This document shows, in pieces, positions 51,131-60,984 of a stretch of 64,000 nt of DNA. The position numbers were made by a program, and so were the translations under genes. Each line of letters starts with the position of its first letter. Within the stretch, counting starts at the first letter, position 1. Source of the stretch: Pseudoalteromonas rubra (lineage in GTDB: Bacteria > Pseudomonadota > Gammaproteobacteria > Enterobacterales > Alteromonadaceae); assembly GCF_005886805.2 (NCBI RefSeq), contig NZ_CP045429.1, forward strand, positions 2,574,501 through 2,638,500, given 5' to 3'. The notes beneath the pieces were generated by a model that was not told the DNA's origin, did no database searches, and saw only the letters and a list, made by a program, of their open reading frames with translations.

Positions 51131-51145
51131 TGTATAAATAAACAG
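51130..51145 (+). promoter_or_regulatory. LexA (SOS) box in the intI promoter
   Basis: ctgtataaataaacag is a perfect CTGT-N8-ACAG match. It overlaps the -10 end, as in SOS-controlled integron integrases of Vibrio and class 1 integrons. Confidence 0.8.
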
Positions 51146-51159
51146 CATTCGGAGTAAAG

Positions 51160-52282
51160 ATGTCTTATTCACCTTTTTTGGAATCTGTACGCGTTGAGCT
51201 CAGGACCAAGCACTACAGTCTGAAAACAGAGAAAAGCTATCTGTACTGGATCAAAGGCTACATTTTATTCAATGACAAAAAGCATCCTGATGAGATGGGC
51301 AACAGAGAAATAGAACGTTTCCTCAACCACTTAGCCGTTAACCGGGCGGTGAGCGCTGCAACGCAAAATCAAGCGCTGTGCGCCATCATTTTTTTGTACC
51401 GTTTTATTATAAAGCGAGACATCAAAGGTTTAAACTATTCATTCAGTAAGCGAGATGTCACATTACCCACTGTTTTAAGTGCAGATGAAGCGCAAAAAGT
51501 GATAGCTAACCTTTATGGCGTACATAAACTCATCGCGTCACTTTTGTACGGCTGTGGGTCACGTATCAATGAAGCTTTAAAACTTAGAATTAAAGACCTC
51601 GATTTTGCCAATAAGTCTATTTTTGTTTTTCGGGGTAAAGGCCGTAAAGACAGGTACACCTTGCTGCCTAAGTCATGTATGCAGGCACTAGAAGAACAAA
51701 TGGCCGTGGTTAAGTCGCTTCACCAAAAAGACCTGAACGCTGGTTTTGGACTGACCTCCCTGCCACCTGCTCTGATCCGTAAATACGGACATGCTGTGAA
51801 AGATTTCTCCTGGCAATATTTATACCAATTTAACTGAATACCTGTTCAATTTGAAGGATGAAATATGACGCTAACTGTGTTAAATATTTCTCATTTAGAA
51901 CAACTAAATAGCAAAATTTTTGCCTAGTTATCATCGATATTTCCTCGCCTCAAAATAGAACACTTAATTAAGCAAATTGGTATCATTTCCCTCTTCCACT
52001 CGATGTATTCACCCGACAGACGGGTATGTCTGCCGTCACCATTTACATGAAACGGCATTTCGCAAGCAACTCAGGGCTGCGGTGCTGGCTTCCAATATCA
52101 CTAAGCGAGTTAAGGCGCATACTTTCAGACACTCATTTGCCACTGAACTGCTGAAAAATGGTGCTGATATAAGGACAGTACAAGAGTTATTAGGCCATAC
52201 AGATATCAGAACAACCGAGATTTATACCCATGTTATGGGTGATAAATTTGCCTATACAACAAGCCCGATTGATAAATTATGA
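51160..52282 (+). pseudogene. intI: Integron integrase, interrupted by a MITE
   Basis: This is a tyrosine recombinase that excises and inserts cassettes at attC and attI sites. The 5' part (51160-51820) has the N-terminal SAM-like domain, catalytic Arg135 in GCGSRINEAL, the Lys in RGKGRKDRYTLLP and the IntI-specific segment LPPALIRKYGHAV. The 3' part (about 51988-52282) has [15 protein letters not shown] (His/Arg box), [15 protein letters not shown] (His and Tyr nucleophile) and an intact end. All catalytic residues are preserved. However, a 165-bp MITE sits between WQYL and FPSSTRC and introduces a stop (YQFN then TGA) after residue 225. ATG 51160, with GGAG nine bases upstream. Confidence 0.92.
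51821..51985. mobile_element. MITE, copy 2, inside intI
   Basis: 165 bp with terminal inverted repeats taccaattt and aaattggta. Internal sequence is shared, in opposite orientation, with the copies at 14110 and 58421 (ctcgcctcaaaatag, cttaattaag, tgttaaatatttctcattta). Confidence 0.85.
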
Positions 52283-52398
52283 TATTCGCGCGCAGCACTT
52301 ATTTGTCCAGATATTTTAGAATTGAGTTGCGGTAGCTCCCGGCTCTATGGCCGGGCTGAAGAGCGTAGAAGGTAGAGGGAACCCTGTTTCAGAGGCGC

Positions 52399-52695
52399 TC
52401 ACTTATCCAGCCCGTAGAGGGCGTCGGCGGTTTTGCGTAAGTCGACTTCGTCGATAAAATCATCGCTGAGCGTTAGAATAGCGTTGAGGTTATTTTTAAG
52501 CTTTTCCTGGCTAAGCCCATTAGGTTTTAGCGCGGTTTGCAGCAGGTGTAGCGACATATCTGCCAGCAGCAGCTTTTGCTTTTCTGCCCAGTTATCGTCG
52601 CCCTGTTTGGCGCTGTCTTTTAATATGGCCTGCTCTACTTCGTCGTGCATGCTCCAACTCAGTTTAAGCAGCTCTCGGCGTGTTTCCTGATCCAT
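52399..52695 (-). CDS. Uncharacterised chromosomal protein, 98 aa
   Basis: An all-helical acidic protein with ETRRELLKLSWSMHDEVEQA, DNWAEKQKLLLADMSLHLLQ and LTLSDDFIDEVDLRKTADAL. It has no signal or membrane segment. It lies just outside the integron on its right flank and upstream has GGAGG before the ATG. Codon use is richer in G/C than in the cassettes, like its core neighbours. Function unknown; probably a regulator-like or structural small protein. Confidence 0.65.
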   Translation of the reverse strand: MDQETRRELLKLSWSMHDEVEQAILKDSAKQGDDNWAEKQKLLLADMSLHLLQTALKPNGLSQEKLKNNLNAILTLSDDFIDEVDLRKTADALYGLDK

Positions 52696-52787
52696 GTTTC
52701 CCTCCGGTTATTCGCTGTTTATCTTGGCGGAGGACGGGCCGATGTGCAACGTGCGTTTTGTTATATCTTAGTCGTAGACGGCCTCAT

Positions 52788-54611
52788 TCAGCCCTGTACA
52801 GCAGCCTTTGGGTCTTTAGGGTAAAAGTGGTCCGGTTGTCTTGCGCATAAGGCAAATTCGCGGGTGTTTTTATAGGGTAATTTCATAAAACCTGCGACGC
52901 CAAAGTCCTGAATACTCATGGCATATTGCATAATACGGGTCAGCAGCACTTTAAACTCTCGCTCTTTACTGGCATCCAGCAGGCAATAATAATGGTGAAT
53001 TTTCAGGCGGTCGTTGAGCGATTCGAAGATAATACAGCCGGTATGATGGATCTGGTTTAGCTCAAATACACATTGCACTATTTGCCGTGGTAATTGCAGT
53101 TGCTCATCGGGGTCTTTGCCGTCCTCAAAGTAAGAATGCGGCCTGGCGATTTCGCTGGTGCCAATGTCCGATACCGTATATTGCAGCTCAGGAACCTGAT
53201 CAAAAATAAACGCACCTGTGCCGTCACGCTGAAGCTGAATGGTCTGTCTGGCATCGAACAGGCAGCATTTAAATAAGCCTTTCTGCTCTATGCCTTGAGC
53301 CAGCATCACAGTGGCATTTACCGCATCGGTAAAAGCACTTTGCAAAGATTCATCGTGCAGTACCAGGCTGGATTCAACAAACAACGAAGCGTCTTTCCAG
53401 TGAAAACTCAGACCGCCTACTACCGGATACTTTGCCAGCCGGCTGATGGACGCCAGAAACGCCTTTTCGCTATCGCCGGTATCAAACAAAAACTCTTTAT
53501 AGTAACGGTCAAGCTGAGCGTCGTTCACATCCAACAGTTGCTGGTTATGATCAGCCCGGCGTAAAAACTGTTTGCGAGAGCTGTACACAACCGTGTCTGG
53601 CTCTTCATCGATTTCAGTGAACCAGAATGGGATGCTGGCCTTGCTGGGCGCCGTTTCAAGTTCAGGCAAATACATACGCGCCATTGCCGGCATATTACGC
53701 ATAAAGTAATCGCCGGCCTGATCGCGTGTGACTTTGTCTTTACTCAGCATGGCATCGATCATTCTGGCAAATGCCTGTGGCAGGCCTAAGCTGGTTGCAG
53801 GAATTACAGCGGCACCAAAACGACAAGACTGAGCGCTGGCCAGCGCATAGATAGTGGATGCCACGCCCTGCTCATCAAAGCGTGGCGAAGAGCGCGCGCC
53901 CGACATCTGTTCGTCGCCGATAAAGTACACATCGCCCATTCGGGCATTGGTGCTACTGATGTCAGAGGACATCAGATCCATGATATTGCTGGCAATGGGC
54001 TCGCCGTGGGCGTCGAGCTGTGCATACACTGAGCTACCCCAGTCAACCAGCGAGAAGCTATCTGTTTGTTCATCCCAGACGATGTTAGACGGCTTAATAT
54101 CGCCATGCACCACAGGCTGCGGCGACATGCCATTTTTACGGTCGCGTAAATCAACTAAAACGTTACGTAGCTTGTTGGCCAGGTGTACCAGTTCATGCGG
54201 TTTAAAGCGACCCCGTTTTAACGACCACTGCTCCAGGTCTTCGCCTTTTGCGCGGGCCATCATCAGGATCCCCTGCTTTTTTACCCGTTCAAAGGCGTAA
54301 AATTCAGGCACCATAGAATTATGGATCTGTGACAGCATATACGCTTCATCTTCAAGACGGTCACGCACACTTTGTGCCAGTGTGATACGGGAGAACTTAA
54401 ACACCCATTCCCTGTCCTGCTCATCAATACCGGCAAAGACAAAACCAAAAGCACCTGAGCCAATCACTTCCACATCCCGATAGCCCAGCAAAGTCAGTTG
54501 TTTTTGACAAATGTTGAGCCACTGACGGTGTTTTTTTGCATCTTTATGTGAGAGCAAATACACCGACTGCTGTTCATTGATGTAAAAGTTGTGGATCGAC
54601 TTTTCTGCCAT
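52788..54611 (-). CDS. Serine/threonine protein kinase-like protein
   Basis: This 607-aa protein has an N-terminal Hanks-type kinase domain: glycine loop GSGAFGFVFAG (51-61), Lys72 in VFKFS, catalytic HGDIKPSNIVWD (169-180) and metal-binding DWG (190-192, replacing DFG). It continues to about residue 300; the remaining 300 residues have no recognised domain. No transmembrane segment is seen, so it is cytoplasmic. Such kinases phosphorylate Ser/Thr of target proteins; the target is unknown. It begins 174 bases downstream of glnS and has its own promoter space after the glnS terminator. Confidence 0.82.
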   Translation of the reverse strand: MAEKSIHNFYINEQQSVYLLSHKDAKKHRQWLNICQKQLTLLGYRDVEVIGSGAFGFVFAGIDEQDREWVFKFSRITLAQSVRDRLEDEAYMLSQIHNSMVPEFYAFERVKKQGILMMARAKGEDLEQWSLKRGRFKPHELVHLANKLRNVLVDLRDRKNGMSPQPVVHGDIKPSNIVWDEQTDSFSLVDWGSSVYAQLDAHGEPIASNIMDLMSSDISSTNARMGDVYFIGDEQMSGARSSPRFDEQGVASTIYALASAQSCRFGAAVIPATSLGLPQAFARMIDAMLSKDKVTRDQAGDYFMRNMPAMARMYLPELETAPSKASIPFWFTEIDEEPDTVVYSSRKQFLRRADHNQQLLDVNDAQLDRYYKEFLFDTGDSEKAFLASISRLAKYPVVGGLSFHWKDASLFVESSLVLHDESLQSAFTDAVNATVMLAQGIEQKGLFKCCLFDARQTIQLQRDGTGAFIFDQVPELQYTVSDIGTSEIARPHSYFEDGKDPDEQLQLPRQIVQCVFELNQIHHTGCIIFESLNDRLKIHHYYCLLDASKEREFKVLLTRIMQYAMSIQDFGVAGFMKLPYKNTREFALCARQPDHFYPKDPKAAVQG

Positions 54612-54742
54612 ATAACTGTCCGTTTAACGCTATCCGTTTAGTGTACGACTGTAATACTCACCTCTAGTGCAACCAATGGATGTTCATCGATTGCTGCAAG
54701 CGTATGTTATCAAATCGGTTATGAAGTTCGGGCATGATAATT

Positions 54743-54771
54743 AAAAAAGGCCGACATAAGCCGACCTTTTT
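54743..54771 (-). terminator. Terminator of glnS
   Basis: aaaaaagg and cctttttg flank an imperfect GC-rich stem (ccgacataagccga); a T-run follows on the minus strand. Confidence 0.65.
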
Positions 54772-54785
54772 GTTATTTGCACGTG

Positions 54786-56447
54786 TTAGGCGTTTTCGAT
54801 TTTCGCCCAGGAGTCACGCAAACCAACCGTCTGGTTAAACGTCAGCGTGTCGCCCTTGTTATCACGGCAGTAATAACCTAAACGCTCGAACTGGAAGCCC
54901 TGCTCAGCTGCTGCTTCTGCCAGAGACGGCTCAAGCTTAGCATTTGCAATGATAACCAGTGAGTCCGGGTTCAGCGTAGTTGCAAAGTCTTCCGCTGCTG
55001 CCGGGTTTGGTACATTGAACAGGCGGTCATACTGACGTACTTCTGCGTCAATGCAGTGACTTGCAGAGACCCAGTGGATCACCCCTTTCACTTTACGACC
55101 ATCAGCCGGGTTTTTACCCAGAGTATCGGCGTCGTATGTACAGTAAATCGTGGTGATGTTGCCCGCGTCGTCTTCTTCAACACGCTCAGCTTTGATCACA
55201 TAGGCATTACGCAGACGCACTTCTTTGCCCAGTACCAGACGCTTAAACTTTTTATTTGCTTCAACACGGAAGTCATCGCGCTCGATGAAGATTTCACGTG
55301 TGAACGGCAGCTGACGTGAGCCCATATCCAGCGTTGGGTGGTTAGGCGCGTCAAGCATTTCAACCTGCTCGGCATCATAGTTCTCGATGACTATCTTAAC
55401 CGGATCAAGCACAGCCATCGCACGGGGTGCATTTTCGTTCAGATCGTCACGGATACAGGCTTCGAGCATGCCCATTTCAACCATGTTGTCTTGCTTGGTA
55501 ATACCGATGCGCTTACAGAATTCGCGGATAGACGCAGGGGTATAACCACGACGACGCAGACCAGCAATGGTTGGCATACGGGGATCGTCCCAGCCTTCTA
55601 CCTGACCATTCACCACCAGGTCATTCAGCTTACGCTTTGACATCACGGTGTATTCAAGGTTCAGACGAGAAAACTCGATCTGTTGCGGGTGACACTCAAG
55701 ACTGATGTTGTCCAGTACCCAGTCGTACAAACGGCGGTTATCCTGGAACTCCAGCGTACACAGTGAATGGGTGATCCCTTCCAGTGCATCCGAAATACAG
55801 TGCGTAAAATCGTACATTGGGTAAATGCACCACTTGTCACCTGTCTGATGGTGGTGAGCAAAACGAATACGATAAATGATTGGATCGCGCAGAACCATGA
55901 AAGAGCTGGCCATATCAATCTTGGCACGCAATACACACTCACCTTCTTTGAACTCGCCGTTCTTCATTTTTTCGAACAGCGCCAGGTTCTCTTCTGGTGA
56001 GGTGTCGCGATGCGGGCTGTTTTTACCCGGCTCGGTTAGGGTACCACGGTATTCACGCGCCTGCTCTGGCGACAGAAAACACACGTAAGCAAGGCCTTTG
56101 TTGATCAGTTCAACCGCATACTCGTATAACTTGTCAAAGTAGTTAGATGAATAGCAGATCTCACCGTCCCAGTTAAAGCCCAGCCACTGCACGTCTTCTT
56201 TAATCGAGTTAACGTAATCCAGATCTTCTTTTTCCGGGTTCGTATCGTCAAATCGCAGGTTACACAGGCCCTGGTAGTCGCGCGCGATGCCAAAGTTCAG
56301 ACAAATAGACTTAGCATGGCCTATGTGTAAGTAGCCATTCGGCTCTGGTGGAAAGCGCGTGTGCGTGCCGCCATGCTTACCGCTGGCCAAGTCCGCATCA
56401 ATGATATTTGTTATAAAGTTTGTTGGGCGATTTTCTGCTTCCGCCAT
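54786..56447 (-). CDS. glnS: Glutaminyl-tRNA synthetase
   Basis: This 553-aa class I aminoacyl-tRNA synthetase charges tRNA-Gln with glutamine. It has the HIGH motif in [13 protein letters not shown] (about residues 36-48), the KMSKS equivalent VMSKRK (about 269), DDTNP and the beta-barrel anticodon-binding C-terminal half ([20 protein letters not shown]). The length matches E. coli GlnS (554 aa). Complete and intact; it is the first core gene to the right of the integron. Stand-alone, with a terminator downstream. Confidence 0.97.
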   Translation of the reverse strand: MAEAENRPTNFITNIIDADLASGKHGGTHTRFPPEPNGYLHIGHAKSICLNFGIARDYQGLCNLRFDDTNPEKEDLDYVNSIKEDVQWLGFNWDGEICYSSNYFDKLYEYAVELINKGLAYVCFLSPEQAREYRGTLTEPGKNSPHRDTSPEENLALFEKMKNGEFKEGECVLRAKIDMASSFMVLRDPIIYRIRFAHHHQTGDKWCIYPMYDFTHCISDALEGITHSLCTLEFQDNRRLYDWVLDNISLECHPQQIEFSRLNLEYTVMSKRKLNDLVVNGQVEGWDDPRMPTIAGLRRRGYTPASIREFCKRIGITKQDNMVEMGMLEACIRDDLNENAPRAMAVLDPVKIVIENYDAEQVEMLDAPNHPTLDMGSRQLPFTREIFIERDDFRVEANKKFKRLVLGKEVRLRNAYVIKAERVEEDDAGNITTIYCTYDADTLGKNPADGRKVKGVIHWVSASHCIDAEVRQYDRLFNVPNPAAAEDFATTLNPDSLVIIANAKLEPSLAEAAAEQGFQFERLGYYCRDNKGDTLTFNQTVGLRDSWAKIENA

Positions 56448-56700
56448 AGGAACTCATTCCTCTGAAAATTTAGTACCAGTTAACTGAGGCATTATTACAA
56501 AAAGTTCGCGCAACGAACAGCGTAAAACTGAGGCGAGAACAGATTTACCACGTAATTACGTAAAGCTGGGTATAAAACAACCAATTCAAGTGTAAAATGG
56601 CGCGTCATTTTTATGACAAATTTTGTTCTAGCGCAATATATTCGTCACAAGGTCACTCTATCATAGGCGTCAACAACAGAGGTATCGCAAGGAAAAACCT

Positions 56701-57771
56701 ATGGCATCAATGAATCTTCATCGCGTTTATATTCCAACGAACGCACGCAACAACCATTATATTCTGGCTGAGTTTAAACCCAGCGACGCATTCTTCGATT
56801 GCTTTGACGACGTAGAAAGCTGTTACCAACGCCTGGCCCGAAAGTTGTTTGCCATTTGCGACGAACACGAGTTATTTAACGTCCACGTGATTGCTAATGA
56901 CAAGCTGCCAGTTGTTCGCTATCACGATGAGGCCTACAGCCTGCAAACGGATAAGCAGATCCTGTTCTTTTACAACCCTAAGTATCACGAAGGTCACAAG
57001 ATACACTACGAAGCGGATCATAAAGCGCGCAAAATTCGCTTGTTATTCCTGGCAACGGGTGACGAGCTGCGTGCCAACGCTGCCAGCTTTCACAGCAAAG
57101 TGAAAAAAGCGCTGGACGACTTAAAAGAGCAGTATGAACCAGAAGGCCTGTCGTATAAAGTACGCGACCATCAGCATCTGACCTATGATATTTTTGCTAA
57201 GGTGAAAGGCCACAGGGAAAGCTATGGATATAAGCTACGCAGTTTGTACCCACGTTATCAGGCACGTAACTGTAGCTTACCAGAGCAACATTCAGAGATG
57301 AGCTATGTGTCGTTTTCAGTGCCTATCACCCGTGCAATTAAAACTGAATATCAAAGTCAGATGCGCCCGGGCGACTACGCCCAGTTTTATCGCAGCATCG
57401 AAGACAGCTTTTTAACTTTGTGCGACCAGCTACAACTGACCCACGTCGGTTTTATCGCAGACGGCCGCCTGCCACTGGTACGCAGCAGCCAGATAGATAA
57501 ATCAGACGCAAACCGCGAGTTACAAAAGCTCAGCTTTGATACCTCAGCGTTGGATGGCCAGGTGCGCTCGATCTGGGCAGGTGAACACCTGTGCGACACC
57601 ATGCACTTCGTGGTAGTGGCTAGCGACAAAGATAAAAAAGACGTAGGTTATGGTAAGTTTATGAACAATGCCGAAACCATGATCCGTCGTTTAACCGGTA
57701 AACTGCCGATTAACCCTGAAAAGCAAGACGTGATTGTACGTTTCTTCCAGCATATCAGTTATCAGGATTAA
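56701..57771 (+). CDS. DUF3083 family protein
   Basis: This 356-aa protein of the DUF3083 family is confined largely to Shewanella, Pseudoalteromonas and relatives. It has two similar halves, each with a Y-x-P-T-N-A-R or VSFSVPITRAI start, a CDEHELFNVHVIANDKLPVV or CDQLQLTHVGFIADGRLPLV strand, and a terminal basic region. This suggests an internal duplication. It is cytoplasmic; function unknown. Divergent from glnS and followed by a strong terminator. Confidence 0.85.
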   Translation: MASMNLHRVYIPTNARNNHYILAEFKPSDAFFDCFDDVESCYQRLARKLFAICDEHELFNVHVIANDKLPVVRYHDEAYSLQTDKQILFFYNPKYHEGHKIHYEADHKARKIRLLFLATGDELRANAASFHSKVKKALDDLKEQYEPEGLSYKVRDHQHLTYDIFAKVKGHRESYGYKLRSLYPRYQARNCSLPEQHSEMSYVSFSVPITRAIKTEYQSQMRPGDYAQFYRSIEDSFLTLCDQLQLTHVGFIADGRLPLVRSSQIDKSDANRELQKLSFDTSALDGQVRSIWAGEHLCDTMHFVVVASDKDKKDVGYGKFMNNAETMIRRLTGKLPINPEKQDVIVRFFQHISYQD

Positions 57772-57782
57772 ACTTCTTTTCA

Positions 57783-57808
57783 GCGGGGGTCTCTCCCCCG
57801 CTTTCTAC
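57783..57808 (+). terminator. Terminator of the DUF3083 gene
   Basis: agcgggggtctctcccccgct: 8-bp perfect stem with a 5-base loop, then TTTCT. Confidence 0.85.
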
Positions 57809-57939
57809 CAGCAACTGTTGCAGCGCTTGTCACGGACATAACCTGCCAATGAGATGTAATACCTGACCTCTCCTTTAGTGACTATAGTTTGGCCAACCCA
57901 CCAAGGACTATAAACCTAAACTGCACAAGGAGAATTAAA

Positions 57940-58440
57940 ATGGCTATTTCAAATCTCAAAATTCAAAATTCAAAATTCAAAATTCAAAATGACACTACGC
58001 CAGGGCCGCTATTTAAAAAAGCTGGAACTTTTTACCGCAGACCTGGATCAAGGTGTTGGCGGCGATTATATTTATTCTGGATATCAACAACTACCGGGGC
58101 AGTCAGTCACCGTAATTCTAGTTAAAGCCTATGACTCCCCTCAGAAAAACTCAATCTCGGGCTGGGAATGGTCTCCCATAGACCTAAACAGTGGCGCCAA
58201 AGGAAAGTACATCTATATGTACTGGCAAATTGATGGTCAGGACCCCGCCATTACTGAACTCCTGTTTTTACCCACTGATCACAATGAACCTACAAAATTG
58301 ATTGCTATACACACGCAGGTGATGACCTGAATGAAGGTGCGGGTGGTCCTTATATTTGGGTATATTACTCGAATAGCATCGAGCCAAGTAGCGTAGCAAA
58401 AGCACATTGTGATAGAGCTTATACCTATTTGCTTATTTAA
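57940..58440 (+). pseudogene. MABP-like beta-prism protein gene with heptanucleotide-repeat start
   Basis: ATG 57940 has a good Shine-Dalgarno (AAGGAG). It is followed by five perfect tcaaaat units (57956-57990), then coding sequence for a MABP-type beta-prism: LELFTADLDQGVGGDYIYSG, IDLNSGAKGKYIYMYW and, after a shift near 58315, DDLNEGAGGPYIWVYY. From ATG 57940 the frame is off by one; loss of one 7-bp unit would bring it in frame. The 3' end is replaced by a MITE (58421). MABP domains bind membranes. Confidence 0.65.
57956..57990 (+). repeat. Heptanucleotide tandem repeat, 5 x tcaaaat
   Basis: Five exact 7-bp units within the first codons. As seven is not a multiple of three, each unit gained or lost changes the frame. 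Confidence 0.9.
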
Positions 58441-58660
58441 GTGAATTATTTTGAGGCGAGAAAATAGGGTCGATAACACCGTTCTCGCGTCCTGCTATCG
58501 CTGTGGCACCTACGTCCAAGTAGGCGAGGCAAAAATTTGTGAACCTATGTTTAAGGTATAAGGTTATAAATGAGAAATTCTTAACGCTGTTAGCGCCCTA
58601 TTTGCCCCTTCAAATAGACCAGGTGTTAAGTGAAATTAGTATTAAAGTGCAATTGGTATA
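58421..58660. mobile_element. MITE, copy 3 (240 bp)
   Basis: Starts atacctatttgcttatttaa and ends aattggtata. Shares tattttgaggcgagaaaata, ggttataaatgaga and ccttcaaatagaccaggtg with the other copies. The longest and best-preserved copy. Confidence 0.8.
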
Positions 58661-58714
58661 AGAAGGTCACGATTAGCTTTTCGCTTTGTATTGCTTAGCG
58701 TCAAAGGCTAGATC

Positions 58715-58741
58715 AAAAAAGGCGCCCTGAGGCGCCTTTTT
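58715..58741 (-). terminator. Terminator of sucCD
   Basis: aaaaaaggcgccctgaggcg with ccttttt: perfect GGCGCC/GGCGCC stem and U-run, 20 bases after the sucD stop. Confidence 0.9.
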
Positions 58742-58759
58742 ACAAAGCAGGTAAAGTGA

Positions 58760-59632
58760 TTACCAGCCTGCTTTTTCTTTCAGTGCAGAACCGATCTCAG
58801 CAAGTGAGCGAACGGTCTTAACGCCAGCAGCTTCTAGTGCAGCGAACTTCTCGTCAGCTGTACCTTTACCACCTGCGATGATCGCACCAGCGTGACCCAT
58901 ACGCTTACCTGGAGGCGCTGTAACACCTGCAATGTAAGAAACAACTGGCTTAGTCACGTTGTGCTTGATGTATTCTGCCGCTTCTTCTTCAGCAGTACCA
59001 CCGATCTCACCAATCATTACGATTGCTTCAGTCTTAGGATCGTTCTGGAACATTTCCAGTACGTCGATGAAGTTAGTACCTGGGATTGGGTCACCACCGA
59101 TACCTACACAAGTAGACTGACCGAAGCCAGCGTCAGTAGTTTGCTTAACCGCTTCGTAAGTCAATGTACCTGAACGAGATACAATGCCTACTTTACCTGG
59201 AAGGTGGATGTGACCAGGCATGATACCGATCTTACACTCGCCCGGAGTGATAACACCTGGACAGTTAGGACCAATCATGCGAACGCCAGTTTCTTCCAGC
59301 TTCACTTTAACATCAACCATATCAAGTGTAGGGATGCCTTCAGTGATACATACGATTAGCTCGATACCTGCATCGATCGCTTCAAGGATAGCGTCTTTAC
59401 AGAATGCAGCTGGTACGTAGATTACAGATGCAGTTGCACCAGTAGACTCTACCGCTTCACGTACAGTGTTGAATACTGGCAGACCCAGGTGAGTTGTGCC
59501 GCCTTTACCAGGAGAAACACCACCAACCATTTGCGTACCGTACTGGATAGCTTGCTCAGAGTGGAAAGTACCCTGGCCACCAGTGAAACCCTGACAGATT
59601 ACTTTAGTATCTTTGTTAATTAGTACAGACAT
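58760..59632 (-). CDS. sucD: Succinyl-CoA synthetase, alpha subunit
   Basis: This 290-aa subunit converts succinyl-CoA to succinate with ATP/GTP formation in the TCA cycle. The N-terminal CoA-binding Rossmann domain has [35 protein letters not shown] and the phosphohistidine loop [20 protein letters not shown] (the active His in GHAGA, near residue 247) are intact. The length matches E. coli SucD (289 aa). It directly abuts sucC (stop and start share 59632), so the two are translationally coupled. Confidence 0.98.
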   Translation of the reverse strand: MSVLINKDTKVICQGFTGGQGTFHSEQAIQYGTQMVGGVSPGKGGTTHLGLPVFNTVREAVESTGATASVIYVPAAFCKDAILEAIDAGIELIVCITEGIPTLDMVDVKVKLEETGVRMIGPNCPGVITPGECKIGIMPGHIHLPGKVGIVSRSGTLTYEAVKQTTDAGFGQSTCVGIGGDPIPGTNFIDVLEMFQNDPKTEAIVMIGEIGGTAEEEAAEYIKHNVTKPVVSYIAGVTAPPGKRMGHAGAIIAGGKGTADEKFAALEAAGVKTVRSLAEIGSALKEKAGW

Positions 59633-60798
59633 TATTTGCCCTCCGCAGCAGCAACTACTTTCTCAGCAGCGTCAGTTAGAGACTCAGCTGCAATGATGTC
59701 AAGGCCAGAGTTAGCTAGTACTTCACGACCCGCTTCAGCGTTAGTACCTTCAAGACGTACAACTACTGGTACGTTTACGCCAACTTCTTTAACCGCACCG
59801 ATGATACCTTCTGCGATCATGTCACAACGAACGATACCGCCGAAGATGTTAACTAGTACAGCTTTAACGTTGTCATCAGAAAGGATGATCTTGAACGCTT
59901 CAGATACACGCTCTTTAGTTGCGCCGCCACCTACGTCAAGGAAGTTAGCTGGCTTACCGCCGTGCAGGTTTACGATGTCCATTGTACCCATCGCTAGGCC
60001 AGCACCGTTAACCATACAACCTACGTTACCGTCTAGTGCAACGTAGTTCAGCTCGAAGCTTGCTGCGTGAGCTTCACGCGCGTCTTCTTGTGAAGGATCG
60101 TGGAATTCACGGATCTTAGGCTGACGGAACAATGCGTTGCCGTCTACACCGATCTTGCCGTCAAGACAGTGCAGGTTACCTTCGTCAGTGATTACCAGAG
60201 GGTTGATCTCTAGTAGTGCAAAGTCGTGGTTGATGAACATGTCAGCAAGACCCATGAAGATCTTAGTGAACTGCTTAACTTGAGTTGGGTTCAGACCTAG
60301 TTTGAACGCAAGCTCACGACCTTGGTAAGCCTGAGGACCGACTAGTGGATCGATCTCAGCTTTGTGAATTAGTTCTGGTGTGTTGTGAGCAACTTCTTCG
60401 ATCTCAACACCACCTTCAGTTGATGCCATGAACACGATTTTACGTGAAGCACGGTCAACAACAGCACCCAGGTATAGCTCATTTGCAATATCAGTGCAGC
60501 TTTCTACTAAGATTTTAGCAACTGGCTGACCTTTCTCGTCAGTTTGGTAGGTTACCAGGTTTTTGCCTAACCAGTTTTCAGCAAATGCGCGGATCTCGTC
60601 TTTGCTGTCTGCTAGTTTTACACCGCCCGCTTTACCACGGCCGCCAGCGTGTACTTGACATTTTACAACCCACTTGTCACCACCGATTTTACCAGCAGCT
60701 TCTACAGCCTCTTGAGGCGTGTCACAAGCGTAACCCTCTGATACAGGTAAACCATATTCGGCAAAAAGTTGTTTTGCCTGATACTCATGCAAATTCAT
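59632..60798 (-). CDS. sucC: Succinyl-CoA synthetase, beta subunit
   Basis: This 388-aa ATP-grasp subunit binds ADP/GDP and succinate and partners with SucD in the cytoplasm. It starts [20 protein letters not shown] and has [36 protein letters not shown] and [17 protein letters not shown], all standard. Same length as E. coli SucC. It is separated from sucB by 186 bp with a terminator, so sucCD may have its own promoter there. Confidence 0.98.
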   Translation of the reverse strand: MNLHEYQAKQLFAEYGLPVSEGYACDTPQEAVEAAGKIGGDKWVVKCQVHAGGRGKAGGVKLADSKDEIRAFAENWLGKNLVTYQTDEKGQPVAKILVESCTDIANELYLGAVVDRASRKIVFMASTEGGVEIEEVAHNTPELIHKAEIDPLVGPQAYQGRELAFKLGLNPTQVKQFTKIFMGLADMFINHDFALLEINPLVITDEGNLHCLDGKIGVDGNALFRQPKIREFHDPSQEDAREAHAASFELNYVALDGNVGCMVNGAGLAMGTMDIVNLHGGKPANFLDVGGGATKERVSEAFKIILSDDNVKAVLVNIFGGIVRCDMIAEGIIGAVKEVGVNVPVVVRLEGTNAEAGREVLANSGLDIIAAESLTDAAEKVVAAAEGK

Positions 60799-60924
60799 GA
60801 TGCTTTATCCAATTTTTTATACTAAAAAAGCTGAATATTTATGCAAATAATCAGCTATCCCAAATTGCGCCCATAGTATAGATCTCAAGGCCTTGTATGA
60901 AAACCCCAGTAAGACTAATGGCGC

Positions 60925-60966
60925 AAAAAAAAAGCTGTATGCGGACATAATGCTCACATACAGCTT
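60925..60966 (-). terminator. Terminator of sucAB
   Basis: aagctgtatg and catacagctt form a perfect 10-bp stem followed on the minus strand by a run of nine T. Confidence 0.9.
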
Positions 60967-60984
60967 AATCTTTAATCTAGATGA

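Noticed and set aside
53854..54300. 148-codon plus-strand frame opposite the kinase
   Set aside because: Lies entirely within the kinase catalytic domain on the other strand and has no signature of its own.
55056..56000. Plus-strand frames opposite glnS
   Set aside because: Shadows of the well-identified glnS coding frame.
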